Shown here: positions 36,443 to 45,591 of the stretch, piece after piece
How positions within the stretch are numbered: position 1 is the first letter of the stretch
How the letters are laid out: every line of letters begins with the position of its first letter
Program-made: the position numbers and the translations under genes
Notes under the pieces: generated by a model
What the model was told of the DNA's origin: nothing
The model's database searches: none
Seen by the model: the letters and a program-made list of their open reading frames with translations, nothing else
Origin: Microbacterium testaceum StLB037
GTDB taxonomy: Bacteria; Actinomycetota; Actinomycetes; Actinomycetales; Microbacteriaceae
Assembly: GCF_008763945.1 (NCBI RefSeq)
Contig: NZ_VTQH01000001.1
Coordinates: forward strand, 680,014-744,013
DNA length: 64,000 nucleotides
Reading direction: 5' to 3'

Positions 36443-37161
36443 CCGCCAACGTTGTCGAGCTCCGCGACGTGCACGCCGGGTACCTCCCGGGCGTGAACAT
36501 CCTCAACGGCGCCAACCTCACCGCAGCCCCCGGCGAGCTCATCGGCATCATCGGCCCGAACGGCGCCGGCAAGTCGACCATGCTCAAGGCGATCTTCGGT
36601 CAGGTCAAGGTGCGCTCGGGCTCGGTCCTGCTGCAGGGCGAGGAGATCACGGGCCTGCGGGCCAACAAGCTCGTCGCCAAGGGAGTCGGGTTCGTCCCCC
36701 AGACGAACAACGTCTTCCCGAGCCTCACGATCGCCGAGAACCTGCAGATGGGTCTCTACCAGCGGCCGAAGGGGTTCAACGAGCGCGTCGACTTCGTCAC
36801 GAGCATCTTCCCCGACCTCGCCAAGCGCCTGAAGCAGCGGGCCGGCTCGCTGTCGGGCGGTGAGCGCCAGATGGTCGCCATGGGCCGTGCGCTCATGATG
36901 GACCCCAAGGTGCTGCTGCTGGATGAGCCGTCGGCCGGCCTCTCGCCGGTGCGTCAGGACGAGGCCTTCATCCGCGTCTCCGAAATCAACAAGGCCGGCG
37001 TGACCTGCATCATGGTGGAGCAGAACGCCCGCCGCTGCCTGCAGATCTGCGACCGCGGCTACGTGCTCGACCAGGGCCGCGACGCCTACACCGGCACCGG
37101 TCGCGAGCTCATGGACGACCCGGCCGTGATCGGCCTGTACCTGGGCACGCTCGGCACCTGA
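36439..37161 (+). CDS. livF: LivF-type ABC ATP-binding protein
   Basis: The 240-residue product has Walker A GPNGAGKST, signature LSGGERQMVAMGRAL and Walker B VLLLDEPSAGLSP, then MVEQNARRCLQICDRGYVL, typical of LivF. Its ATG overlaps the livG stop. A strong terminator follows, closing the livHMGF operon. Confidence 0.95.
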   Translation: MTANVVELRDVHAGYLPGVNILNGANLTAAPGELIGIIGPNGAGKSTMLKAIFGQVKVRSGSVLLQGEEITGLRANKLVAKGVGFVPQTNNVFPSLTIAENLQMGLYQRPKGFNERVDFVTSIFPDLAKRLKQRAGSLSGGERQMVAMGRALMMDPKVLLLDEPSAGLSPVRQDEAFIRVSEINKAGVTCIMVEQNARRCLQICDRGYVLDQGRDAYTGTGRELMDDPAVIGLYLGTLGT

Positions 37162-37170
37162 GCCGCCCGC

Positions 37171-37208
37171 CGGAAGGCCCGAGTCCCTTTGGGGGCTCGG
37201 GCCTTCCG
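37171..37208 (+). terminator. Strong hairpin terminator after livF
   Basis: A perfect 13-bp stem (CGGAAGGCCCGAG / CTCGGGCCTTCCG) with a 12-nt loop starts 10 nt after the livF stop. Confidence 0.9.
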
Positions 37209-37246
37209 CGTTGTTGGCGTGGCCCCTCCGCCCCCGCGCCGATCTT

Positions 37247-37655
37247 GCAGAACAGCACTTCGCTCGCAGATTCCGCGGCCGATGCTGCGAGCTCCGCGAC
37301 ATTCTGCGAGCTGACGACTGGCCCCGGATGCCACGACCCCGGCACCCCGATTCGCCGCACGCACGGCAGCCGGGGGTCCCGGCATCCCTCCCCCGTCACG
37401 GGACGCGCAGAAGGGCTCTTCCTCGCGGATTCCGCGGCCGGTACTGCGAGCTACGCGCCATTCTGCGAGCTGACGAAGGGCTCCGGATGCCAGGACCCCG
37501 GCGCCCGGGTTCGCCGCGCGCACGGCAAACCGGTGTCCCCGCACCCCACCGAGCTCGCAGAACGGCATTCCCCTCGCAGATTCCACGGCCGACACTGCGA
37601 GCTCCGCGTCACTCTGCGAGCTTCGCGACGGCCCCGGATGCCAGACCCCGCGCCC
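37247..37655. repeat. Three tandem 150-160-bp intergenic repeats
   Basis: Degenerate copies start near 37247, 37407 and 37557. Each carries CTCGCAGA..., GATTCCGCGGCCG, TACTGCGAGCT..., TTCTGCGAGCT and GGCCCCGGATGCCA in that order, including a pair of inverted CTCGCAGA/TCTGCGAG arms. The 550-bp gap between livF and the receptor gene holds no supported gene apart from these repeats and two terminators. Confidence 0.7.
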
Positions 37656-37665
37656 GGGGACATGG

Positions 37666-37699
37666 GAAAGGCCCCGGGACCGAAGTCCCGGGGCCTTTC
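37666..37699 (-). terminator. Strong hairpin terminator of the receptor gene
   Basis: A perfect 15-bp stem (GAAAGGCCCCGGGAC / GTCCCGGGGCCTTTC) with loop CGAA ends 12 nt past the stop of the minus-strand receptor gene. Confidence 0.9.
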
Positions 37700-37711
37700 A
37701 GAGAGAACCGA

Positions 37712-39061
37712 TCAACCGGCGCGGAGCCAGCTGTAGTTGTTGTCGTCGCCGTACTCGAAGACACCGATGGTGGCCTGCGTCGGGTCGCCCACGTCGTTGA
37801 ACGTGATCGGGCCCGAGACGCCGTCGTAGTCGGCCTCGCCGCCGCCGACGATGATGTCGGCGCACTCGGCGTAGCTGGTGCACTTCGTGCCGTTGCCCGA
37901 ACCGCCCGAGACCGCCTGCATGTTCGCGGCCACGTCGGGACCGGCAGCCGAGCCCGCCTTCAGCGCCGCGAGGGCGAGGAGGACGACCGAGTCGTACGAC
38001 TCGGGGGCGTAGGTGTAGTCCTCGAGCTTGGCGTTGCCCTTGCCCGTCCAGAACGAGTCCAGCGTGCTGCGGAACGTCGCCGTCGAGTCGGGGTCGACGC
38101 TGGGGTAGGTGCCCTTGGCGCCGGTGAGGGTGCCGTTGGGGAACTGCGAACCGAAGTTCTTCAGGTTGCCGTCGACGAAGAACAGCTTGTCCTTGGCGAA
38201 GCTCGCGGTCAGGTCGGGAATGATCGTCGAGACCTCGTCGAACGTGATCAGGGCGATCGCGTCGGGCTTCTGGGCCAGGACGTCCTCGATCTGCGCCGAG
38301 AAGTTCGTGTCACCGGTGTTGTAGAGGCTGGTGGCCACGACGGATCCGCCGGCACCCTCGAACGCCTTCTTGGTGAAGCACGCGAGGCCGGTGCCGTACG
38401 AGTCGTTCAGCACGATCATGCCGAGGGTCTCGTTGCCCTCGGAGGCGATCAGGTTGCCGAGGACCTCGCCCTGGAGCACGTCCGAGGGAGCGGTCCGCCA
38501 GTACAGGCCCTTGTCGTTGTAGCCGGTGAAGGCCGCCGAGGTGTTGGCCGGCGAGATCTGCACGGCGTTGGCCGCGATGACCTGGTCGATGAATTGCAGC
38601 GACGTGCCCGACGAGGCGGCGCCGACGATGGCCGTGGCCCCGGCGCCCAGCAGGCGCGGGATCTCGGTCTCGTAGGCCTTGTTGTCGGTGTCACCCGAGT
38701 CGCCCTGGATGAGGTTGATGTTCACGCCCTTGTTGGCGGCGTTGATGTCGGATGCCGCGAGCTCGGTGCCCGCGATCTCGGGCGGGCCGAGGAAGGCGAG
38801 GTTACCGGTGACGGGCAGGGCCGTACCGATGTTGTAGGTGAGGTCCTTGGCGGGGCCGGTCGAGCTCGACGAGTACTCCGGAGTGTACGAGGCCGGTTCG
38901 GCGGCGTTGCAGTCGATCGGGAAGTCGCCTCCACCGGCGGCATTGCCGGAGTCGGACGGAGTGCTGGTACCGGTACAACCGGCGAGGACGAGCGCGGAGA
39001 CGCCGACCACGGCGAAACCGCCGATGATCTTCGCCGCACGCGAACGGGAGAGGACACTCAT
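37712..39061 (-). CDS. livK: Branched-chain amino-acid-type ABC substrate-binding lipoprotein
   Basis: The 449-residue product begins with a lipoprotein signal peptide and lipobox LVLAGC, with the lipidated C29 cysteine. The mature part is a type I periplasmic binding protein of the LivK family (IGTALPVTGNLAFLGPPEIA, VNINLIQGDSGDTDNKAYET, IVGAASSGTSLQFIDQVIA). It is convergent to livHMGF, separated by repeats and two terminators, and is probably the receptor of that importer. The ATG at 39061 has AAGGAG upstream. Confidence 0.92.
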   Translation of the reverse strand: MSVLSRSRAAKIIGGFAVVGVSALVLAGCTGTSTPSDSGNAAGGGDFPIDCNAAEPASYTPEYSSSSTGPAKDLTYNIGTALPVTGNLAFLGPPEIAGTELAASDINAANKGVNINLIQGDSGDTDNKAYETEIPRLLGAGATAIVGAASSGTSLQFIDQVIAANAVQISPANTSAAFTGYNDKGLYWRTAPSDVLQGEVLGNLIASEGNETLGMIVLNDSYGTGLACFTKKAFEGAGGSVVATSLYNTGDTNFSAQIEDVLAQKPDAIALITFDEVSTIIPDLTASFAKDKLFFVDGNLKNFGSQFPNGTLTGAKGTYPSVDPDSTATFRSTLDSFWTGKGNAKLEDYTYAPESYDSVVLLALAALKAGSAAGPDVAANMQAVSGGSGNGTKCTSYAECADIIVGGGEADYDGVSGPITFNDVGDPTQATIGVFEYGDDNNYSWLRAG

Positions 39062-39228
39062 ATGGGTGCTCCTTGGTGAGGTGGAACCGCGCGGATAACC
39101 CGCTCGGATTGTGACAAACCTAATGGCGCACTTGTGGCCGTGATGTTGCAATGTGTTAACGGTCGATTACGCGACCCAATCGTTACTTTTCCGCGGCAAG
39201 AGCGGGCCGAGAAACGAAAAGAATTCGC

Positions 39229-40170
39229 TCAGACCGGCTCGGAAACGTCCGCCTCGACGCGGCGATGGCGGCGCGAGGCGACGACGGAGTCCACGCTCAG
39301 GATCGCCAGCGCCGCCCAGACGAGGGCGAAGCCGATCCAGCGCTCGGGGGTCATCGGCTCGTGCAGCACCCATACGCCGATGATGAACTGGATGATCGGC
39401 GCGACGAACTGCAGCAGGCCGATCACCGTGAGCGGCACGCGTCGCGCCCCCGACGCGAACAGAAGCAGGGGCACGGCGGTGACGGCTCCCGCCAGCAGGA
39501 GCAGGACCGTGTGCAGGACGCCGGCGGTACCGAGCGTGATGCCGGTGAGATTCGCGACGAAGACGAGCTGGATCGCCGCGACCGGCAGAAGCCAGAGCGA
39601 CTCGAGGGTCAGTCCGCTCACGGCATCCACCGCCGGTCCGATCTGTTTCTTGACGAGGCCGTAGAAGCCGAACGAGAAGGCGAGGGTCAGGGCGATCCAC
39701 GGAAACGCGCCGTAGCCGATGACGATCACGACGACCGCGACCACGGCGAGGCCGATCGCGATCCAGGGGATGTGGCGCAGGCGCTCGCGCAGGACGATGA
39801 CCCCGAGCAGCACGGTCACGATCGGGTTGATGAAGTACCCGAGGCTGGTCTCGAGGACGCGGTCGGACAGCGCGCCGAACAGGTAGGTCTGCCAGTTGAC
39901 GTAGATCAGGACGCCGGCCACTGCCGTGAGACCCATCAGCCGGGGCTGGCGCACGATCGACAGGAACGGCCGCCACATGCGCATCACCGACAGCAGCAGC
40001 AGGCAGAAGACGAACGCGAGGATGATGCGCCACGCCACGACCTCGAACGGGCCCGTGGGCCGCAGCTGCAGGAAGTAGAGCGGCAGGACGCCCCAGAGCA
40101 GGTAGGCACCGAGGGCGTACAGCGCACCGCGGGCGCTTCCGCCGGTCGGAGCGGAAGGCGCGGGAGTCAC
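39229..40170 (-). CDS. rarD: RarD-like EamA transporter
   Basis: The 313-residue product has ten membrane segments with RarD landmarks (GALYALGAYLLWGVLPLYF, GLTAVAGVLIYVNWQTYLF, VVGLLQFVAPIIQFIIGV-like VTVIGLLQFVAPIIQ). RarD proteins are EamA exporters, function not well established. Start is GTG 40170, leaderless after TAGGCT. The C-terminal ~20 residues are basic and cytoplasmic. Confidence 0.85.
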   Translation of the reverse strand: MTPAPSAPTGGSARGALYALGAYLLWGVLPLYFLQLRPTGPFEVVAWRIILAFVFCLLLLSVMRMWRPFLSIVRQPRLMGLTAVAGVLIYVNWQTYLFGALSDRVLETSLGYFINPIVTVLLGVIVLRERLRHIPWIAIGLAVVAVVVIVIGYGAFPWIALTLAFSFGFYGLVKKQIGPAVDAVSGLTLESLWLLPVAAIQLVFVANLTGITLGTAGVLHTVLLLLAGAVTAVPLLLFASGARRVPLTVIGLLQFVAPIIQFIIGVWVLHEPMTPERWIGFALVWAALAILSVDSVVASRRHRRVEADVSEPV

Positions 40171-40176
40171 CGGTTC

Positions 40177-40182
40177 AGCCTA
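40177..40182 (-). promoter_or_regulatory. -10 box (TAGGCT) of the RarD-like gene
   Basis: TAGGCT is 6 nt before the GTG at 40170. Confidence 0.5.
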
Positions 40183-40260
40183 CGCGGGCCCCGACGACGC
40201 CCGTCGGTCGGGCATCGCGTCTTTTCTGCCACACCGGGCCGTGCGGACGCCGGATACGAC

Positions 40261-40294
40261 GAAGGTCCCGGATGCCATGGCATCCGGGACCTTC
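40261..40294 (-). terminator. 34-bp perfect palindrome after groES
   Basis: GAAGGTCCCGGATGCCA joined to its exact reverse complement with no loop, 17 nt past the groES stop. It has the same GGATGCCATGGCATCC core as the glmS terminator at 59540. Confidence 0.75.
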
Positions 40295-40310
40295 AGACGA
40301 TCTCACTCGA

Positions 40311-40607
40311 TCAGCGGACGACGACCGCCAGGACGTCGCGAGCCGAGAGCACGAGGTACTCGTCGGCGCCGAACTTGACCTCGGTGCCGCCGTACTTGCT
40401 GTAGAGCACGCGGTCGCCGACGGCGACGTCGAGGGGGACGCGGTTGCCGTTGTCGTCGATGCGGCCGGGGCCGACGGCGACGACTTCGCCCTCCTGCGGC
40501 TTCTCCTTGGCGGTGTCGGGGATGACGAGACCACTCGCGGTGGTCTGCTCAGCCTCGACCTGCTTGATGACGATGCGGTCCTCGAGCGGCTTGATGGAAA
40601 CCGACAC
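40311..40607 (-). CDS. groES: Co-chaperonin GroES
   Basis: The 98-residue product is Gro[22 protein letters not shown], the mobile-loop [14 protein letters not shown] and [13 protein letters not shown]. It caps the GroEL cage during protein folding. No groEL follows, as is usual when groEL is elsewhere in actinobacteria. Two CIRCE boxes control it through HrcA. Start ATG 40607. Confidence 0.97.
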   Translation of the reverse strand: MSVSIKPLEDRIVIKQVEAEQTTASGLVIPDTAKEKPQEGEVVAVGPGRIDDNGNRVPLDVAVGDRVLYSKYGGTEVKFGADEYLVLSARDVLAVVVR

Positions 40608-40641
40608 GGTCTACCTCTTCTTTCTCGTTACAGAAGACTTG

Positions 40642-40668
40642 TCAGCACTCACGCGGGGAGAGTGCTAA
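40642..40668. promoter_or_regulatory. CIRCE element (HrcA operator), box 1
   Basis: TCAGCACTC-N9-GAGTGCTAA closely matches the CIRCE consensus TTAGCACTC-N9-GAGTGCTAA, 35 nt before the groES start. Confidence 0.9.
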
Positions 40669-40687
40669 TTCGAGTGTAGAGAAGCGC

Positions 40688-40712
40688 TGGCACTCATGCA
40701 ACGCGAGTGCCA
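40688..40712. promoter_or_regulatory. CIRCE-like element, box 2
   Basis: TGGCACTC-N9-GAGTGCCA is a perfect inverted repeat with CIRCE arms and spacing. Two CIRCE boxes in tandem are usual before actinobacterial groES. Confidence 0.8.
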
Positions 40713-40753
40713 GAACCGATCGCCGGCGGCGGCCAGCGGGAGGTGGCCGCGCA

Positions 40754-40768
40754 GTATCTCACAGATAC
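40754..40768. promoter_or_regulatory. Inverted repeat GTATCT-CAC-AGATAC
   Basis: A perfect 6-bp-arm inverted repeat in the divergent space between groES and the Hsp70-like gene. A possible operator; regulator unknown. Confidence 0.35.
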
Positions 40769-40816
40769 GCCGACGAGTCAGCAGAAGTCACCCGCCCTTT
40801 CATCCTCTTCTGTGTT

Positions 40817-40834
40817 GTGCCACACTCGTGGCAC
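40817..40834. promoter_or_regulatory. Inverted repeat GTGCCAC-ACTC-GTGGCAC
   Basis: A perfect 7-bp-arm inverted repeat, about 125 bp before the Hsp70-like start and close to its likely promoter (AGGGGGTATGTT). Confidence 0.4.
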
Positions 40835-40957
40835 CAGCGCCGGACACGTACAGGGGGTATGTTCCGGCTACACGAACGGGCTCGTCGCTGAGCCCAAAAG
40901 AATCGGGGGATTCAGGGGTGCTTCGGCGTCCCTGTGCGCCTTCGGGGGGTCGAACCA

Positions 40958-42898
40958 ATGGCAACGCCGTACTACCTGGCGATCGATGTCGGAACCAGCA
41001 GGACGGCAGCTGCCGTCGCGCGCTTCACCGCAGAAGGAGAGCTCGCCGCGACCCCGTTGTCGCTCGGGCGCAACGCCGACAACACCCCGACGACGGTCTT
41101 CGTCGCCGACAGCGGGCTCCTCTTCGGAGACGCGGCCGAACGCCGCGGCACCGCGCAACCGGAGCGCCTGATCCGCGAGTTCAAACGCCGCATCGGCGAC
41201 GACGTGCCGATCGTCACCGCCGATCGCCGGTTCTCGCCGCAGGACCTCTACGCCCTGATGGTCGGGTGGGTCATCGGAACCGCCGTCGAGCGCGAGGGCG
41301 AGCACCCCGCCGGCATCGCGGTGTCGGTCCCCGTCACCTGGGGCGAGTACCGCACCCGTCTCGTGCAGGACGCCATCGGCCGCCTGGGCTGGGCCGACGT
41401 CCAGGTCATCACCGAGCCCGAGGCCGCGGCCCGCCACTACGAGTCGACGCATCCCCTCGACATCGGCCGCGCACTCGCGGTCTACGACTTCGGCGGCGGC
41501 ACGTTCGACACCGTCATCCTGCAGAAGACCATCGACGGCCGCGTCGACTTCATCGGTGCTCCGGTCGGCATCCCCGACCTGGGCGGTGCCGACTTCGACG
41601 ACATCGTCCTGCGCCACACCGTCCGCGCCGCGGGCATCCCCGCCTCGGACATGGCGGGAGTCGCCACCGATCCCGGCCTGCGCATGGCGCTGGCCTCGCT
41701 GCGTCGCGAGTGCGTCGAGGCGAAGGAATCGCTGTCGTTCGACGGCGAGGCCGTCGTTCCGGTGCTGGTCGGCGGCGGCCACGGAGCCGTCCGTCTGACG
41801 CGCGCCGAGTTCGAGGACATGATCGAGCCCGAGATCGAACGCACGATCGAGGTGCTCGAGATCGCCCTCGAGCAGTCGGGCCTCACCCCCGACGACCTCG
41901 ACGCGATCCTGCTCACCGGCGGCACCTCGCGCATTCCCCGCGTGGCTCAGCTGCTGTCGGAGCGCTTCGACCGGCCGATCGCCGTTGATGCGGACCCGAA
42001 GGCCATCATCGCCCTCGGTGCCGCTCGCGTCGCCGCCGGCGTCGCTGTCGGCGAGCTCACGCCCGTTCTGCTCAGCGAGCCGGCCGCCGCGGTCGAGGAC
42101 GACGACCATGAGAACGACGACGATGACGACTCGACCGACGAGCTCGGCTTCAGACCCACGCGGGCGGAGAAGCGGGCGCCCTGGTTTCACCGCGTCCCGG
42201 CCACCGCGTACGTCGCGGCGGGAGTGACCGCGCTGGCCGTCGGCGTGGGAGTCGTCAGCATTCCCGCGATGGGCGTCGGCATCTTCGCGCGTTCGGCCGT
42301 CACCTCGCAGCCTCTCGCCGCGGAGGAGGCCGTGGTCCTCTTCGAGCCGCTGAACATGCCGTCGTCGCCGCCCGCGAGCATCGCGGCGCCCGACATCGTC
42401 CCGGTCTCGGAGCAGGTCGCCGCTCCCGAAGCAGCCGCTCCCGAGCAGCCCGGTGCGTCGAAGAGCAGCGAGCCGCGTCAGCGCACCCCGCAGAGACTGA
42501 CCCCGCGCACCGCCGAGGAGCGGAGCCCGTCGACGGCCCCGCAGCAGCAGTCGAACGGTGGCGGCAACGGTGGCGGTGGCGGGTCGGCCCCGACCAACAA
42601 CCAGTCCCCCGCTCAGCAGCAGCAGCAGCCGACGACGAACCCGCCGTCCGAGAGCTCGTCGCCGAGCGCGTCGACCAGCCCGCCGTCGACCGAGCCCGTC
42701 GTCGAGCCCTCGCCGTCCGACACCGGCAGCACCGCGCCGTCGACGGAACCGACGACGACCCAGGAGCCGACGACCCCGCCTGCCGAGACGTCGCCCCCGG
42801 CGACCGACCCGCCGGCCGAGACGACGGCCCCCTCGGAGCAGCCGCAGGAGACGACGTCGCCTGACCCGACCGCCTCCGCGTCAGACGTCCCCGCCTGA
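40958..42898 (+). CDS. Membrane-anchored Hsp70-like ATPase with secreted Pro/Ser/Thr tail
   Basis: The 646-residue product begins with an Hsp70/actin-fold ATPase (~1-375): AIDVGTSRTAAAVA, ITEPEAAARHYE, VYDFGGGTFDTVIL and LTGGTSRIPRV. An acidic linker (EDDDHENDDDDDS) and one membrane segment (~415-440, AYVAAGVTALAVGVGVVSIP) follow, then ~200 residues of Ala/Pro/Ser/Thr/Gln low complexity outside the cell. It lacks the Hsp70 substrate-binding domain. Start ATG 40958; GTG 40934 is possible. It opens the ini-like cluster and may sense or shape the envelope. Confidence 0.85.
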   Translation: MATPYYLAIDVGTSRTAAAVARFTAEGELAATPLSLGRNADNTPTTVFVADSGLLFGDAAERRGTAQPERLIREFKRRIGDDVPIVTADRRFSPQDLYALMVGWVIGTAVEREGEHPAGIAVSVPVTWGEYRTRLVQDAIGRLGWADVQVITEPEAAARHYESTHPLDIGRALAVYDFGGGTFDTVILQKTIDGRVDFIGAPVGIPDLGGADFDDIVLRHTVRAAGIPASDMAGVATDPGLRMALASLRRECVEAKESLSFDGEAVVPVLVGGGHGAVRLTRAEFEDMIEPEIERTIEVLEIALEQSGLTPDDLDAILLTGGTSRIPRVAQLLSERFDRPIAVDADPKAIIALGAARVAAGVAVGELTPVLLSEPAAAVEDDDHENDDDDDSTDELGFRPTRAEKRAPWFHRVPATAYVAAGVTALAVGVGVVSIPAMGVGIFARSAVTSQPLAAEEAVVLFEPLNMPSSPPASIAAPDIVPVSEQVAAPEAAAPEQPGASKSSEPRQRTPQRLTPRTAEERSPSTAPQQQSNGGGNGGGGGSAPTNNQSPAQQQQQPTTNPPSESSSPSASTSPPSTEPVVEPSPSDTGSTAPSTEPTTTQEPTTPPAETSPPATDPPAETTAPSEQPQETTSPDPTASASDVPA

Positions 42899-42926
42899 TC
42901 CGCGGCCGTCGGAACGAGACACGTCG

Positions 42927-45476
42927 ATGTCGATCTCGAACACTTCCACCGATGCGATGAACGGCGACGTCGAGACGTTGCTGCTGCCTCGCGTCGCCCG
43001 TACCCTCCTCGACGCCTACGTCGGCGCGGCCGCGCCCACACCTCTCGCGGTGATCGGTACGGCCGGCGCGGGCAAGTCCCGGGTGCTGCGTCACCTCATG
43101 GCGTCCCTGCGCGATGCGGGGCACAGCCCCGTCGCCCTCACGCACCCGGGTGACCTCCCCTCCACCCCCGGGGCGGTGGTCGTCGTCGACGACGCGCACC
43201 TGGTGGACGACGCTCTGCTCGGCTCCCTCGCCGAGCGGCTGCGCGACGGCAGCGCGACGGTCCTGCTCTCGAGCCGGCCCGATCCTGCCTCCGCCGTGCT
43301 GCGCGCGCTCATCGACGACATCGAGCGGCACCAGCCGCCCCTCCTGCTCGGACACGTCTCGATGGCCGACGCTCTCGCGCACTTCGGCGAGACGCCGCAG
43401 GGCGCGGCGCGTGAATGCTTCTCGCTCCTGTTCGAGGTCACTGGCGGCCTCGCCTGGCTCACCGCCGAGGCGCTGCGCCTGCACGGGGAGGGGATGTGCG
43501 AGGGGCGGTGCGACCGCGACGAGATCGCGCGCTCGCTGTACGACCTCGTCTCGCACCGCATCGACTCCCTCGGCCCCTCGCTCCGACTCGCGGTCGAGGC
43601 GCTGTGTCTCGACGAGCGCTACGCCCTGGACGGCGGCTCGGCGGAGGCGTGCGCGGCGGGATACGACGCCGGCCTCCTCGAGCGCGGCGGACGCACCGTC
43701 CCGCTCGTGCGCGAAGCCGTCCGCGCCCGCCTCACCCCCGACCGCCTGCTGAGCCTGTACTCGGCGCGGCTCGTCACCGACGCCTCCTCGGTGCAGGCGC
43801 TGCTGGGCGGCGCGACGGACGAGCGCGTGGCATCCGCTCTCCTCGCCGACGCCGACCGTGAACTGGCCCGGGACCCCCGTCGAGCCGCGGAGCTGTACGC
43901 GGCGGCCGATCGGGCCGGAGCCGACCCCCGCGTCGTGGCGCTGCGGCGTGCCCGAGCGGCCTGGGCGACGGGCGACGTCGACGGCGCCGGCTCCTTCGTC
44001 GATCGCCTGCTCTCAGGGCCGGACGCCCCCGGCGACGACGCCCTCGACATGGCCGCCGCCGTCTGGGCGATGCGCGGCGACATGGGGCTCGGGTCGCAGG
44101 TCTACGCCGGCGGTACCCCGCAGACGCCCGAAAGCCGCGCGAAGTGGCTCATCGCCGCGGTCGGCGCGGGCCACGCCGATCCGGCGGACTCCCCCGTCGG
44201 TGCCCCGTCGCGGTCGATTCCCACGGCGCACGGCGTGTCACTGGAACTGCTGTCGCGGGGCCTGCGCTCCTCGATCGCGGCGACCGCCGACGGCGGGCTG
44301 CAGGACCTCGTCCGCGCGAGCGAGATGTACACGGCATCCGGGTCCGATCAGCCCCTCCCCGAACTCCCCGCCGTCCTGGCGGCCCTGGTCGCCCTGCACC
44401 TGGGCGAAGCCGCGGTGGCGCAGCGCGCCCTCGACGGCGCCATCGCGGGCCGGCAGGGCGGGGACTGGGCTGTTCCCCGCCTCCTGCTCTGGCGCGCGTG
44501 GGTGGCTCTGCAGTGCGAGCACGCCGCCGAGGCCGACGCCGCTCTGCGCGCCGCCACGGCGGGTGGGCGCACGCTCTCCGCGCGCGACCGGCTGCTCGCC
44601 GACGCCGTCGAGCTCGGCCTCGTGCGGCGCAACGGCCAGCCGTCCGAACTGGCTCCCGTGTGGCACCGCGCCCAGGACTCCCTGCTGCGCGTGCAGATCG
44701 ACCTGTTCACGCTCGTCCCGCTCGGCGAATTCGCCCTCGCGGCGGCGAAGCTCGGCGAATACCCCGCCGTGCGCCGACAGGTCGAGCAGGCCGAGCGCCT
44801 CCTCGACGACCTCGGGCAGCCGGCTCTGTGGGCGACGAGCCTGCAGTGGTCCGCCCTGCACGCGAGCATCCTGCTGGGCAGTCCCGACGAGCTCACCGTG
44901 CACGCCCGCGCTCTGCGCTCCGCCGCCGAGCACTCCCCCCTCGCCGCCCGCCTCGCGCGCGCCGGCCGGGTGTGGACCGAGGTGCTCACCGGGGCCATCG
45001 ACGCCGACGCCATCGAAGAGGCCGCCGCGGGGCTGGCCTCGTGCGGCTTCGCCTGGGACGGTGCCCGCCTGGCCAGCCACGGAGCGAGCAAGTCCACCGA
45101 TCGGCGCGTCATCGCCCGACTGCTCGCGTGCGCGCGTCAGCTGCACCCGCGCGAGCGCACCGAGGCCCCGGCCGCGCCGGCGGCCGTGCCCGAGACGGGA
45201 CCGGTGGCCACGGCATCCGTGGTGCGTCCCGTCGAAACCGGCGGGGGCGTTCTCAGCGAACGCGAGCGCGAGGTGGCGGCGCTGGTGCTCCAGGGCAAGA
45301 CGTACGCCGAGATCGGCGAGACCATCTTCATCTCGCCGCGCACCGCCGAGCATCACATCGCCCGCATCCGTCGGCGCCTGGGCGCGACCTCGCGTTCCGA
45401 CCTCATGACGCGCCTGCGCATGGCCCTCGACGATGACCCGCGCACGCCGGTCTCAGCGACCGAACGCGCGGGCTGA
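42927..45476 (+). CDS. LAL/STAND-type LuxR regulator
   Basis: The 849-residue product has an N-terminal ATPase (Walker A GTAGAGKSRVLRHL, Walker B VVVVDDAHLVDD), a long middle of helical TPR-like repeats and a C-terminal LuxR HTH (LSEREREVAALVLQGKTYAE, FISPRTAEHHIARIRRRLGA). Large ATP-binding LuxR proteins are activated by ligands. In mycobacteria a large regulator next to iniBAC controls those genes in response to envelope stress; the position here suggests the same job. Weak ribosome-binding site; start 29 nt after the Hsp70-like gene. Confidence 0.85.
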   Translation: MSISNTSTDAMNGDVETLLLPRVARTLLDAYVGAAAPTPLAVIGTAGAGKSRVLRHLMASLRDAGHSPVALTHPGDLPSTPGAVVVVDDAHLVDDALLGSLAERLRDGSATVLLSSRPDPASAVLRALIDDIERHQPPLLLGHVSMADALAHFGETPQGAARECFSLLFEVTGGLAWLTAEALRLHGEGMCEGRCDRDEIARSLYDLVSHRIDSLGPSLRLAVEALCLDERYALDGGSAEACAAGYDAGLLERGGRTVPLVREAVRARLTPDRLLSLYSARLVTDASSVQALLGGATDERVASALLADADRELARDPRRAAELYAAADRAGADPRVVALRRARAAWATGDVDGAGSFVDRLLSGPDAPGDDALDMAAAVWAMRGDMGLGSQVYAGGTPQTPESRAKWLIAAVGAGHADPADSPVGAPSRSIPTAHGVSLELLSRGLRSSIAATADGGLQDLVRASEMYTASGSDQPLPELPAVLAALVALHLGEAAVAQRALDGAIAGRQGGDWAVPRLLLWRAWVALQCEHAAEADAALRAATAGGRTLSARDRLLADAVELGLVRRNGQPSELAPVWHRAQDSLLRVQIDLFTLVPLGEFALAAAKLGEYPAVRRQVEQAERLLDDLGQPALWATSLQWSALHASILLGSPDELTVHARALRSAAEHSPLAARLARAGRVWTEVLTGAIDADAIEEAAAGLASCGFAWDGARLASHGASKSTDRRVIARLLACARQLHPRERTEAPAAPAAVPETGPVATASVVRPVETGGGVLSEREREVAALVLQGKTYAEIGETIFISPRTAEHHIARIRRRLGATSRSDLMTRLRMALDDDPRTPVSATERAG

Positions 45477-45488
45477 CGGTGGGCCGGC

Positions 45489-45524
45489 GAACCCCCTATG
45501 ACCCGTCCCGCGCTATGGGGGTTC
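45489..45524. promoter_or_regulatory. Inverted repeat before the IniB-domain gene
   Basis: Arms GAACCCCC and GGGGGTTC flank 20 nt (with TAT...CTAT just inside). It lies between the LuxR gene and the IniB gene, ~70 bp from the latter's start, and is a candidate operator for the LuxR regulator. A related G/C-block element lies before the minus-strand ini genes. Confidence 0.55.
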
Positions 45525-45591
45525 CCCCCGACGCGCGGACACACCCCCTCGACATACCGTCGAACCAAGGAACAACCGTGAGGAGACCCCA

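Noticed and set aside
37247..37655. CRISPR array
   Set aside because: Three degenerate 150-160-bp units without short identical repeats or spacers do not fit CRISPR, and no cas genes are present.
37211..39079. A plus-strand frame covering the 37.2-kb repeats and the receptor gene
   Set aside because: It is antisense to LivK and over repeats. No start signal and no protein family.
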